This document shows, piece after piece, positions 20,720 through 32,702 of a stretch of 64,000 nt of DNA. The first letter of the stretch is position 1; each line of letters opens with the position of its first letter. Under the pieces are notes generated by a model. That model saw only the letters and a program-made list of their open reading frames with translations. It searched no databases and was not told where the DNA came from. The position numbers were made by a program, and so were the translations under genes. The DNA comes from Aralia elata (taxonomy: Eukaryota > Streptophyta > Magnoliopsida > Apiales > Araliaceae), in the NCBI GenBank assembly GCA_034770075.1, contig JAVJAP010000352.1:372001-436000 (forward strand), given 5' to 3'.

Positions 20720-21876
20720 AATACCCTCAAACTTAAAACTTTGCTTGTTCTCAAGCAAAAACACAAATCAATGCTTAACTACACTAATTACCTACATGAA
20801 TACACATGCATGACTATCCATACTCAAGTAATTGATCAACATATATCATAAAAATCCAGCCTCAAAAATTAGTATCTAGCAATTTAACAGAACTTCAACC
20901 TCTTGCACCATCAACAGTCCAACTATCCTCAGTTATAATTTACTCTCAACCCTTCCATGTGTGTGTGTGCAAATATCAAATCAATCAAAACCTGAATTCA
21001 ACCCTTAGTATCACAGTGCTCAGAGAAAGATAAATGTGTATGTTTTTACTTTCAAGTTCTACTTTTACCCACTTGTCTTCACTTTTCACATATTTTTTTT
21101 ATTAACGAGTGCGTTTTACGCTCCATCTCGTAAATATACTTTTTTTTACTTGTACAATGTTCATCTTTATTAGGCTTTTCAATGCCATCCGTGTAACGAA
21201 CTTTCGACCAACGACTCCCAAACTAGGCGATTTTAGGACGCTGAGTGTAAAGACATATCCTAAGGGCTTACTTTTTCAAATGACACCGGCCACAAAGACA
21301 AACTAGTCAAGATCTGCTCTTATCTGTCAATATCCTTCCGTTTTTCTTCTTCTTGTCTTTGCAATTTAGACAGACATCAAAGTAGTGTTTATTCAACCAT
21401 TTTTTTTCTTTTTTTTTCGATCCAACAAGTGATAAAAGTCAACATATCCTTAACGAGCACCTAATACAAAAATTGAACCAAATTCTGACCAATTCAATAC
21501 ATAATCATGAGTAATGAAAAACCAAGGGTCCCAAGTAAACATAACTAAAAACAGTTAAACTCCTGACTTAACATTCATTATCCATCTTGTTAAACTGATT
21601 AAGAACTGATTAAATTTTCCTCATCGGCCTTCCCTACATGATTTACATTAATTCATTGCCTAAGTATCCCTACTAAATGCAATTTTATATGATCCTATTC
21701 TACCATATTTTTGGGTTTTTTTTAAGCATAAACTGAATGCAACGAAACGAATAAATGCACATGCAAATTAAACTAATGTACTATAATGCAATGCAACTAC
21801 ATGCAACAAAACTAAACACACCACCAAAATAGAATAAAACAAATAAGTCCCCCCAAACTCAAACGAAACAATGTCC
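20720..21876 (-). other. Non-coding 3' region of the Athila-like element
   Basis: It has no gene. In minus sense the segment near 21850 reads GAGTTTGGGGGGACTT after AGCACAATGAGGACATTGTT, a signature of Athila internal 3' regions. The bases just before the LTR form a short purine-rich tract. Confidence 0.6.
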
Positions 21877-23073
21877 TCATTGTGCTAAGAATAAAGAAAA
21901 TAAAGAACGGAGGACTTCCCTGACAGGTCTAGCAGTAGGCCCGAACTCGTCATCATCATCTAGGGTTAGTGGTGGAAAAACTGGCAATAGTTGCGCCTCT
22001 GGAAAATGAACATAATCCATCAACGGCTGCATATTAGAGTACATATTTGATATCGCTTGCGTACAACTCTGCTGATAAGCAAACATATGTTCTTATCGAT
22101 CTGCCAATCGTTGATTCTGCCTCAATATGGTCTTGTGCTGAGAATCGATAAGGTGCTGCAACTCTCGAAGTGGACGTCGATGGACCCGCTTCTTCTTCAT
22201 CGGGCTCCTGCTCCTCACCTTCAGAAGGCGGATGAATGATATATCCCAAGCCACGGGGTATGACTCACCACCTTCCTACTCTTTATATCTTGCAATTAGT
22301 CGGTAGTCCAAAAGTAGCAACGGTTGCTGACAGCTTCCTCCGAACTCCAGCGAACGCCCGCTTGAAGACATAATCAACAAATCAGAGAAGGGTATGGCAA
22401 ACCACCCTGACTATGTAAGCTCCGCAAACTTCGGCGAATTAACGCCGCAATCATTAATCTTGATTCCCGTCACAATGACATATAACAACAAAGCTTTCTC
22501 CTTGGGGAGATCACTCATATGTTGTGATGGCATCAGTTTGGCGGATAGAAAGGCACACCAGACCTTACCATAATGAGTTAGATCCTTGTTATGGAAAGAA
22601 ATTGCTGCACGTGGTCCTCTAGATATCCAAGTCGTCCCCGGCTTACACAGATCAGTCACAACCTTCTCCAAATTCGGTCCCTCCGCAAGAAATTGAGTGT
22701 ATCTATAATGTTCATCAGGCCTCAAATTATAATATTCATTGATCCTCTGGGAAGTGAATGAAACTTTCTTACCCCTGATTATAACCTCGCAAGGAGCCGC
22801 GTCCTCCGCATTGGCATAGAATTCCTTGACGATGGCTATACACGCAGGTTCTGGATGAGTTGTGAATGTCTCCCATCCCCTCTCGATAATCTGTAACATC
22901 ATCTCACCATCTACCACTTCATCAGGTTGGAGACCGCGCTCGGGAGTTAGAGCTTTACCCGATGTATACGAATCATATCTCTCAACAGCCTCAGCACTGA
23001 CGAATTTCCTTCGATCAAATTGCCTTGATGGTGTTGAAGATGAACCCTCACCCCGATGCCTTTTTGGAGCCAT
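21877..23073 (-). pseudogene. Env-like 'plant transposon protein' gene, frameshifted
   Basis: The start MAPKRHRGEGSS at 23073 matches the intact copy at 10866. Conserved blocks are LTPERGLQ, AIVKEFYANA, VIIRGKKVSFTSQRINEYY, CKPGTTW, KVWCAFLSAKLMPSQHM and KEKALLLYVIVTGIKIN. The first frame stops at 22411. Later frames carry the Pro/Glu-rich linker (EQEPDEEEAGPSTSTSR) and the C-terminus (LLPVFPPLTLDDDDEFG), so at least two frame breaks are present. The protein family is typical of Athila 3' regions, and its biochemical role is unknown. Confidence 0.8.
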
Positions 23074-23099
23074 GTGTGCTACTAATAATGTACTGATGT

Positions 23100-23696
23100 G
23101 ATAGGTTCTTTGTTGATCATTCACCTACCTCCATGTATAACTTATTATACCCAATCATACCCTTTGCTAAACCCTAATGGTCTTAAGGGACATGTCAAAG
23201 TATAACTCATCATACATAAGATACTATGATGATCTCAAGTCCAAGGAACACTTGTACTACTTTCACTAGAGGAATTCCTATTGACAGGCGAGTAAAACTC
23301 CATTAGGTATTCCTTAGCGAGCCACGTTCAGTGAACTTATTCTCCAATAAGCATCTACATACTTGCTTTAGTGTCTCCACACAAATGATTATGAGATCAA
23401 TCATCCTCTTCTTAAGAGCAAACAAGGTATGTACTAATCTATCCGGATTCACTAATCCCCTTTTTAGTAATCCAACGATTAGGAACGATTTTAGTTTGTG
23501 AGCTATCTAGAATTTAGATCTCATTAGCATGATCACCATCATGATTCTAAAAGCATTGCTAAAAACTATGGGTTTATCACATTTAATATAATAATACAAT
23601 GTAGATAAAGTAAAATGCATTTAATAACCGAATAAGATTACAAAGTATATGCTACATCATATCAAATATGATTGGCTTGCGTGCATACTACTTTCA
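23100..23696 (-). repeat. Truncated copia LTR, same family as copia-2
   Basis: In minus sense it begins TGAAAGTAGTATGCACGCAA at 23696 and follows the copia-2 LTR for about 600 bp before breaking off next to the env-like gene. It is more diverged from the copia-2 LTRs than they are from each other. Confidence 0.85.
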
Positions 23697-24051
23697 TATA
23701 TATCCTCATCAGATTAGTCAAAAGAATCCTTGCTACCATCCAACTCCTAAACAACTGATCCTGTCAGAAATCAACTTATTTTTCCTCCAGCCGCTTCCTC
23801 GCCCCGGCGAGGATTTCCTTCATAAAAGCTCGCCCCGACGAAGTCTCGCCCCGACGAGGAATTAAGCTTGTGGAGTCTCGCCCCGGCGAGGATGCTCTGC
23901 ACCACATTCTTTGTTCTTTATCCAATCCTGCAGCCAGCCTCAACCTACAAAAGCAACACAAAAATAAATAAAAAGATACTAAAAACAGTTAAAGATTGTA
24001 AAGAATTAAGCCAAAGATGTATCCAACTCATAGGTTAAAACCCACTCATCA
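23697..24051 (-). repeat. LTR fragment with four CTCGCCCC-type palindromes
   Basis: It matches 20381-20719 closely. It is 16 bp longer because it has four palindrome units (23798, 23829, 23845, 23877) instead of three. Two of the units have decayed to CTCGCCCCGACGA. Confidence 0.85.
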
Positions 24052-25444
24052 AATGACTTGGCCCAAATTTTTTTATCAAAATTCTTCCCGCCAGTGAAAA
24101 CTGCGAAGATGAGAAATAACATTACTACTTTTGAGCAGCAACATGGAGAATCTCTGTATGAAGCTTGGGAGATATTCAAGGACTTATTGAGAAGATGCCC
24201 GCATCATGGGCTACCCAAGTGGCTTCAGGTTTAGACATTCTATAACGGGTTAAGTAGTAACACCCGAACGAGCATTGACGCAACTGCGGGAAGGGCACTC
24301 ATGGCTAAGAACTTTGATGAAGCATTTGAGTTATTGGAAACTATGGCTGCCAATAATTACCAGTGGCCTACTGCAAGGGTAACTGCACCAAAAGCGGCTG
24401 GGAACTTTAAAGTAGATGCAGTAACAACCTTATCAGCACAGATGACAGCATTAACGAAAAAGATTGAAGCATGGGGACCACAAGCAACTCAACAAGTGGC
24501 GATGATTTATGAATTATGTGTAGGAAATCATGCTACGGATCAATGTGTCATTAATGCAGAGTCGGTATAGTTCATAGAAAGTTATAATAGACTGCAACAG
24601 CCATACCAGAATGCTTATAATTCGGGGTGGAGGAATCATCCGGGTTTCTCGTGGAGTAATAATGCTCAGGTTCAAAACCAAGCTCCAAGGCCACAAAACC
24701 CACCAGGCTTTCAGAATCAAGTTCCATAACAGGCAGAGAAAATCGAGTTTAAAGGAATCGTTGGTGAGATTCATTACAGCGTCTGAGAAGAGAATGAATG
24801 ATCAAGATAAGTTGTTAACTCAAGTAGATTTGAATGTGAAAAGCCAAGCAGTTTCGATCAAAAATTTGGAGAATCAACTGGGACAGTTAGCTCACATTTT
24901 GAATAGTCCGCCACAAGGAGCACTTCCAAGCGACATAGAGGTGAATCCAATGATGGATGGAAAAGAACACTGCAAGGCTGTAACCTTAAGAAGTGAAAAA
25001 GAGCTCCCGGATACGGTTGAAGGAAAATCGAAACAAGAAAAAGTTGTGGAAAACGAAGAAGAGAAAGAGATAAGTGGGGTGAAGGATACAGGTTTGGAGG
25101 CCAAAGCAAAAGAACTCAAGCCAGACAGTGTAGTGCCTTCCGTCCCATTTCCTCAGAGATTACAGAAAGCCAAGTTAGACAAGAAATTTTCCAAATTCTT
25201 AGATGTTTTCAAGAAACTACACATCAACATACCATTTGCAAAAGCTCTGGAACAGATGCCTAGCTACGTAAAATTCATGAAGGAGGTCTTATCGAAGAAG
25301 AGAAGATTGGGAGAATTTGAGACGTTGGCATTAACCGAAGAATGCAGTGCAATCTTGCAGAATAAACTGCCACCCAAATTAAAGGATCCAGGAAGCTTCA
25401 CCATTCCATGTATAATTGGTAACCAATTTTCTGGAAGGGCATTG
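24052..25444 (+). pseudogene. gag: Athila-like gag and protease start, several stops
   Basis: The frame opens inside gag with DLAQIFLSKFFPP, then ESLYEAWEIFKDLLRRCPHHG, the retrotransposon gag core. It continues with TAGRALMAKNFDEAFELLE and NNYQWP, then CVGNHATDQC, where a zinc-binding segment is expected. Stops occur at 24232 (TAG), 24568 (TAG) and 24727 (TAA), with a frame change near 24740. The later frame has KNLENQLGQLAHILNS, an acidic/basic linker and the pre-protease region ending at CIIGNQFSGRAL. There copia-2 is inserted. Confidence 0.85.
25440..25444. repeat. Target site duplication of copia-2, left copy (CATTG)
   Basis: CATTG precedes LTR start TGAAAGTAG and recurs at 34537-34541 after the second LTR. 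Confidence 0.93.
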
Positions 25445-27280
25445 TGAAAGTAGTATGCACACAAGCCAATCATATTAGATATGATGTAGCATATACTTTG
25501 TAATCTTATTCGTTTGTAAAAGGCATTTTACATTATCTACATAGTGCTGTTATATTAAATGTGATAAACCCATAGTTTTGAGCAATGCTTTTAGAATCAT
25601 GATGGTGATCATGCTAATGAGATCTAAATTCAAGATAGCTCACAAACTAAAATTGTTCCTAATCGTTGGATTACTAAAAAGGGGATTAGTGAATCCGGAT
25701 AGATTAGTACATACGTTGCTTGCTCTTATGAAGAGGATGATTGATCTCATAATCATTTGTGTGGAGACACTAAAGCAAGTATGTAGGTGCTTATTAGAGA
25801 ATAAGTTCACTGAACGTGGCTCGCTAAGGAATACCTAATGGAGTTTTACTCGCCTGTCAATAGGAATTCCTCTAGTGATAGTAGTACAAGTGATCCTTGG
25901 ACTTGAGATCATCATAGTATCTTGTGTATGATGAGTTATACTTTGACATGTCCCTTAAGACCTTTAGGGTATATCAAAGGGTATGATTGGGTATAATAAG
26001 TTATACATGGAGATAGGTGAATGATCAATAAAGAATCTACCACTTCTAGTAAAAGGAGTGAATGTCCTATGTGATTCGATAAATGACGACTCAGAAGTCT
26101 TTGGCCAAAGCAGAATGAAATTAGAAAGGAGTTTCTAATTTGCATTAATCAGAGTTGTGCATTTCAGAATCGAAATACATATAATTAAATAAAATAAGAC
26201 TTGACAGTAATTCCATGTCTTATATTTAATTGGGACATTGTATGGTAGAAGGATTGAATTGTACGGTAACTATTCACTGAAAGGTTCTTTTGTGATTAAT
26301 GTTGAAATCTATATTATCTGGAAAGTCGTTGATCGCTAAGGGGGCTTACCCTTATTGTAGAATAAATATTATTTATTTAAATGAATTAAATAGTTTAATT
26401 TATTTATTTAAATAAGATTAGAATTGTTCTAATTGATTTATTCACAACCGGTTTAATATGGAGAACCTAAAGGGTCACACACCGCAAAAGGAAAATATTT
26501 ATTTAAGAAGTAAATGGCATAATCGTAATAATAAGTTAAGTGTATTTAATTTAATCTATGGAGATAGAATAAATTAAATAGCTTAATTTTTATTATTTAA
26601 TATTTTGGAAATATTAAATATAAAATAAATAAGAGGAGTCTTATTATTATTATTACTATTACTATTATTTAATTCCTAATAGGGATTGGGAATTAATTAA
26701 TAGAAGTACTCTCTCATGAATTCCTAATTGGATTACGAGTTCAATTAATTAAAGGAGTTTAATTAAAATAAAAACCCTAATCCTAAATAGTTTAGGAGGG
26801 TTCCCTATATCTATAAATAAGAGGAGTCTTATTATGATTTGGGGTTAGACAGTCAGACAATTAGATTGTTAGACAATTTACACACTCTTCCATGAGAATT
26901 GGAGAGAGAGAGTACTTGCAATTTCTATAGAGATAGAAAATAGGGTTTTGCCAACACCCATCTTCTTGAACAACTATTATTCCTTGGTGGATCACCTCTA
27001 GAGGCCAAACACTTGGGTGGCTAACGTTGATCAAAGGAAGGAATTTAATCGGTGAAATTCAAGGAGAACACGAAGGAATTGGAGGTGAACTTGTACCTGA
27101 GGAAGCACGGTTCTACGAGGGTATAATTTCTTAATCTCTATCTCTTTCGTTTAATTGATAATTGAGCACATGGATGATCATGGTGATGGTTTGTATGAAA
27201 AATTTTAAAATCCGTTTTATCGCGCTTCCGCACTATTTATGTAATTTGATTGCATATTCGCGTTATGTACAAACCTAACA
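25445..27280 (+). repeat. copia-2 5' LTR
   Basis: TGAAAGTAG to AAACCTAACA. It includes a TATA box (26812-26820). It is nearly identical to 32703-34536: visible differences are a 2-bp CA indel near 26470, one repeat step near 26625, one A-run step near 26770 and two substitutions. Confidence 0.95.
26812..26820 (+). promoter_or_regulatory. TATA box of the copia-2 LTR
   Basis: TATAAATAA about 460 bp before the LTR end, repeated in the 3' LTR near 34068. Confidence 0.65.
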
Positions 27281-27281
27281 G

Positions 27282-27294
27282 TGGTATCAGAGCC
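27282..27294 (+). other. copia-2 primer binding site (tRNA-iMet)
   Basis: TGGTATCAGAGCC starts one base after the LTR end, the same primer class as copia-1. Confidence 0.9.
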
Positions 27295-27396
27295 TAACCT
27301 TGTGCTAAATATCGATTATGATGATTCCATGTATGTTTGATATGCGATTGGATCAAAATTTTTGGGCAGAATAAATTTTTTCTGAATCAGCGTCGC

Positions 27397-27518
27397 GGCG
27401 CAGCTGCGCCGGCTCCAGTTCATTCTGGAGCGCAGCTGCGCCCATACCCAGAATTAGTTTTTTCTGGAGTTCAGCGCAGCTGCGCCGGTTCCCAGTTCAT
27501 TCTGGGCGCAGCTGCGCC
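27397..27518. repeat. Four GCGCAGCTGCGC palindromes after the primer site
   Basis: Units start at 27397, 27430, 27474 and 27505. Each is a perfect 12-bp palindrome, two of them extended to GGCGCAGCTGCGCC. Between units lie CCAGTTCATTCTGG stem-loops, so the segment could fold as alternating hairpins. It starts about 105 nt downstream of the primer site in the RNA leader. Confidence 0.9.
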
Positions 27519-27559
27519 GGACAGCAGAATCCGAAAAAATAATTTTTACTTCAATTAAA

Positions 27560-27960
27560 ATAAATGGTTTATTTAATTGATAAAATCAGAATAAAGGAGT
27601 TTATTCACATATGGAATAGGATTCCATGTTTCCTAGAATAAAAGAGTTTATTCACATATGGAATAGGATTCCATGTTTCCTTAAAAAAATAAAGAAATTT
27701 ATTTTGATAAGGAATAGGATCCAACATATTTTATTTTCCAACAATTATAAGTTAAAATAAAAGAGTTTATTTTTAACTTGAAATTGGATTCCATGTTAAT
27801 TAAAATAAAAGAGTTTATTTTGATTTGGAATTTGATTAAAAATAAAGGAGTTTATTTTTATTCAAAATTGGATAAAATAAAATAAATAAGTTTATTATGA
27901 TTTAAATTTTGATCAAAATAAAGGAGTTTATTTTTGTTCCAAAATTGGATTTCTAGTGAA
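27560..27960. repeat. Irregular AT-rich tandem repeats in the copia-2 leader
   Basis: AAAATAAAGGAGTTTATTTT and GGAATAGGATTCCATGTTTCC-type segments alternate about eight times with variable spacing. The region is non-coding. Confidence 0.7.
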
Positions 27961-28711
27961 CTTTTAATTGCCCATTAATTGATATCAATGCATATATGGA
28001 ATGGTTTTATTATTCATGAGATGAATGTTATTTATTGATACATATGAAGATATGTATGATAATAAATAGGGATTGATTATGGACTACTGACCAATGTGTG
28101 ATTGGATTTATTTTAGTGGATGTTTGAATGAATGGGTTTTTATAAATGGGGTCTGCGTACCTCGTCTTCTCTAATTTTTCTTAATGTAAATTCTATCTCC
28201 CTCCTATGTACTTCCCCTTGACTGCTGATTAAGGTTTCTATTTATTGTAAATAGTTTATGTAATAGGTTTAGTTAGAATTACTTGAAGAATTGGAGACAA
28301 AGGAGCAAGGAGCGCTTGAAGACCCGTTTGTAATGGATCCCGGGTTTAAATGTAATAGTTATATTTAAATTTAATTCTTGCACCCTAGGTTTGACCTTTT
28401 GGTTCACTTGGTGGCTCTAGTGAACCAAACTAGAATAAAAGTCCATAATCAATCCGGGTAGAATATAATATTCTATATGTGCATGCTTACTATGTATATA
28501 TTATATATTATACAACATGCTTCGCATGTTAAATAATATGACGCGTATTTTATATATATATATGTGCATGCGCGCTAAACAAGATGAGACATATAATAAC
28601 AAACCCCTCAAAGAAATTATATTAAGTCCTAAGCGTTCAAAGATATTTGGAATATCGAACGTCGCCTTCTAGCATGGTAAAGCGATAGAGTATTAAATAT
28701 TTAATATGAGT

Positions 28712-29002
28712 TTGTTGTGTCACCACAAGGCAAGTATTAAAATATTTAAGATGTTGCTTTATCACATTTGATGCTTATACATAGACTGAACGATGCTGTT
28801 TTGTTGTGTCACCACAAGGACAGTGTTTTTCTTTCGAATATATGGAAGTGCTAGGATGGACTTAACTTGGATAATTTTGATTCGGATGTGTCACCACTTG
28901 ATCAAAATAATCTAAGAGGCAAAATACGAGTTACATAGAGATGTAATTGACAATAGTTGTCTACCTATTTATTTATATATCGTTTGTTGTGTCACCACAA
29001 GG
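28712..29002 (+). repeat. Four dispersed TTGTTGTGTCACCACAAGG stem-loops
   Basis: Copies at 28712-28730, 28801-28819 and 28983-29002, with a variant at 28884-28900, are spaced about 83-99 bp. TTGTG and CACAA can pair across TCAC. They lie in the untranslated leader just before gag. Confidence 0.85.
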
Positions 29003-29210
29003 CTATATACATTTGAAATGGGATCCTTAGTCTCACTAGCAAATCTTTAATTAGAATTGCCGAACTATATTATGAGGGTAATATAGTTTGATGAAAATAG
29101 TGGGAGATATCAATTTAAAAAATAAAGACCTAATTTATTTTGGTAATTAATTAAAAATGAATGTATGCTAAAATGTTGTTAAATTACAAATTCATTTACA
29201 GAATTTTACG

Positions 29211-32200
29211 ATGTCTAATTCACTATCACTGCATAGCATATTAGATGCTAATTAACCGGACCGAATTACACGGACTAGTTAAGGAATTTGAGAATAGTTC
29301 TCAAGGCTGAAAAGCTATCTTATGTCCTTAATATGCCTATCCCTGCAATGGTTGCAGACAATGCCTCAGAGGAAGAGATTGCTACTTTTAGAAAGTGGCA
29401 AGATGATGCACAGTTGGCTCAATGCATCATGCTCGCATCCATGAGTAACGAGCTTCAGCGTCTGCATGAAACTATGGATGCTCCTATTATACTCCTGCAC
29501 CTTCAAGGAGTTGAAGGGTGAGGAAAGTAGGACTATTAGATATAAGATATCTAAGGAGCTCTTCCGATCTAGAATAACCGATGGCACTACAGTATAGACA
29601 AATGTCCTCAAAAATGATCAATCTGATTGAACAATTGGGACAACTGGGTTTTAATGGATGGAGAGTTGATCCAAGATTTGATCTTGCAATCACTTCCGGA
29701 CTCTTTCTCACAAATTGTTGTGAATTTCCACATGAACAAGCTATATGTCAGCCTGCCTGAGTTGCTTAAACATGTTGAAACTGTAAAGAGTCACTTTCCA
29801 ACCAAGAAAAACCAAGTCTTACTGGTAGATGATTCTTCCAGGAAGCGGAAGAGGGCCAAAGGATCTTCTTAAAAGAAGAACAATTCAAAGAAGGTAAATG
29901 AAAAGGCAAAAATAAAGGACAATAAGAACAAGACTGATGCAGATAGCAAAGGAGTTTGCTTCCACTGCAATAAGCCTGGATACTGGAAAATAAACTGTAA
30001 GGACAATCTTGCAGAGGGTAACCAGAAGAAGCTTAATGAAGCTTCGGTTACAAATATAGATTTGTTCATGATTAAAAATAAATTTTTCTATAAGTCAAGG
30101 TTCTACTTGGGTATTGGATACCGGCTGTAGTTCTCACGTATGCAATCCAATGCAGAGACTAAGCAGAAATAGAAAGCTAAACAAAGTAGTAATCTTATGT
30201 GTGGGAATGGAGCAAAGGTTGCTACATTAACCATAGGAACTTATAGTTTAGCATTGTCTACGGGCAAGTCTATTAAGTTAATAAGTTGTTATTATGTTCC
30301 AGTTCTCTTTAGAAACATTATTACTTCCGTTGTTGGACAAGGAAGGTTCTGGTATTATATTTAAGAACAATTGTTGTTCTATTTATAATGATAATGTTTT
30401 GTTTGAAACTGGAAGATTACTTGATAGACTTTGTATACTTGACTTACATGAAAATTATTTTGCAAATTGAACAAACTAATAAAAGAAAAGGAGATGGTCA
30501 TTCAAAGAGTTGAATATGTGTATTTGATGAAATACAAGTCTGAATCATTTGAAATGTTCAAAGAATTCAGAAGTGAAACATATTGACAGAGTATTAAGAT
30601 TCTTTGATCAGATCGAGGAAAGAATACTTGTACAATGAGTTTCTAGATCATCTCAAAAAGGTATTTTCTCATAATGGAAACCTCCTGATACGCAATAATT
30701 GATTGGTGTATCTAAAAGGAGAAATTGTACCTTGTTGGACATGGTGCAGTCCATAATGATTTTTACCGACATTCTAGTATCCATCTGGGGTTATGCTCTA
30801 GAAACGGCTGCATATCTACAAAATAAGGTAACCTCAAAAATCTGGCCCCAATACTCCATAAAGGTTATGGATAGGGAGGATTCATATTCTTAAGTATGTT
30901 AAGATAAGGGGTTGTCCAACTTATGTGAAAAGGTTTCAAAGATAAGTTTGCGACAAAAATCTGACAAGTGCAGATTTGTGGGATATCCTAAAGAAAGTTT
31001 AGGGTATTATTACTATAATCCTACACGCTGCCTTCTTAGATAAAGGTGTTTATCATTGAAGGAGCTAGTGGGAGGGTAATAGATCTTGAAAGAGTTCAAG
31101 AACCACAAAGCATTTTAAGTCGATCCGAGGAACCTGTAGATAGACCTATTGTACCACAACCGAATCGTAAATCTGGAAGAGTACCGAAGATACCTGGGAG
31201 GTATGGATTCATCATAGAGGATGATGATGAGGTACGCATCATAGAGGATGATGATCCAGTTATATACGATAAGGCTATGAGTATAAGATACTCAGAGAAA
31301 TGGTAGATGGCCATGAAATCCGAAATGGACTCCATGTATGAGAACCAAGTATAGACTCTGGTTACTCCACATAAGGGCTTAGTGCCTAGGGTGTGAATAT
31401 GGGTCTTTTAAGAGAAAGACTGGGGCAAATGGCAAGGTGGAGACCTATAAGACCAGACCTGTTTAAAAGGTTTTTCAAGTCAAGGAGTTGACTGTGATAA
31501 AACCTTATTACCGGGTAATGCTCAAGTCCATTTGGATTTTACTTGCAATTGCAGCTTATTACGAAATCTGGCAAAATGGATGTGGAGACGTCCTTCCTCA
31601 ATGAAGACTTGAGGAGAATGTATGTATGATACAGCCAGAGGAATTTGTTTCAAAGGTTGAAGCAAATCGTGTTTTAAGCTACAATGATCCATTAATGGAT
31701 TGAAGCAAGCTTCTCAAAGATGGAACATTCGTTTTGATGAGACAATCAAAAGAGTTTGATTTTATCAAAAATGAGAATGAACCTAGTGTGTACAAAAGGG
31801 TCAGTGGGAGCACTGTGACATTCCTAGTATTATATGTTGATATACTACTGATAAGGAATAACACACCAATGCTACAATCAGTAAAAGATAAAATTATCTA
31901 AACATTCCTCCATGAATGACTTGGGAGGAGCATCCTATAAATTGGGGATATAAGTCTATATAGATAGATTTAAAAGGATGTTCGGCTTGACCCAAGGAAC
32001 GTATATTCATTTGATGCTAAAGGCGTTTAGCATGGCAAACTCCAAGAGAGGTCTCATGATGATGAGCCATGGAGTGTATCTCTCTAAAATTGTCCCCAAT
32101 TGAAAGAGAGATCACATGAGTTACTATCATGTATGCAATGAATATACCAGGCTTGATGTTGATCAGTCATATTCTGGAGAAGATTACTGTAAGACAGTGA

Positions 32201-32688
32201 TAAACATCTTTAGGTACTTAATTGGTACTGAAGATGTGATTATGATTCATGGTAGGTCTGAATTAAAACTAGAGGGCTAAATAGACTCAAGTTTTTCAGA
32301 CTGACCAAGATGATAACAAATCCACTTTAGAGTAAAACGTTACCTTAAAAGGTGGTGCAGTGAATTGGAAAGGTTCCAAACAGCAAAGCGTTGTTGGTTT
32401 AGTGACAAAGACAAAGTATATAGCTGTAAATGAAGCTGCAAGTTGATTGTTTGGATGAAAAGTTCATCACAGAACTAGGAATAGTTCCTAAGTCTCATCT
32501 TAGAGTCAAACATGTGTTGCGGCACTTTCATTTGATTAGTGGAATCATTGAAAGAGGATAAGTCACTATAGAGATAGTGGACTCTCAAGAACAACATTGC
32601 ATATCCATCTACTGAAGCTTTATCCAAACAGCAGGATGATCGTCACTTAGAGAAGAAGGGTATTAGATACCATGACGATTGGCTTTAG
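29211..32688 (+). pseudogene. pol: copia-2 gag-pol, heavily degraded
   Basis: All copia domains can be traced in order across frames. Gag starts at 29211 (MSNSLSLHSILDAN) and includes LRIVLKAEKLSYVLN and LASMSNELQRLHETMD. A zinc knuckle near 29958 reads CFHCNKPGYW...C, with Tyr where His is needed. The protease VLDTGCSSHVCN is near 30113, and scattered integrase pieces include GGNCTLLDMV-like sequence near 30715. Reverse-transcriptase pieces lie at 31310-31860, where YVDD has lost one Asp codon near 31838 (YVDILL), and RNase H ends with GIRYHDDWL at 32688. Stops and frameshifts occur every few dozen codons. No functional protein can be made. Confidence 0.9.
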
Positions 32689-32690
32689 TG

Positions 32691-32702
32691 CAAGTGGGAG
32701 AT
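32691..32702 (+). other. copia-2 polypurine tract
   Basis: AAGTGGGAGAT sits directly before the 3' LTR. It is identical to that of copia-1, although the coding region is dead. Confidence 0.85.

Larger units (their letters stand above)
19620..24051 (-). mobile_element. Athila-like element on the minus strand, internally deleted
   Basis: In minus sense: the first 355 bp of an LTR (24051 to 23697), a foreign copia LTR piece (23696 to 23100), the env-like gene (23073 to 21877), non-coding 3' region with TTTGGGGGG, a purine-rich tract, and a 3' LTR (20719 to about 19620). gag and pol are absent. The 24051 end lies directly against plus-strand gag sequence, so this element appears inserted into that one. 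Confidence 0.65.

Noticed and set aside
25578..26145. 86- and 69-codon frames in copia-2, repeated at 32836 and 33194
   Set aside because: The repetition is the LTR pair. Composition is LTR-like and no family is recognised.
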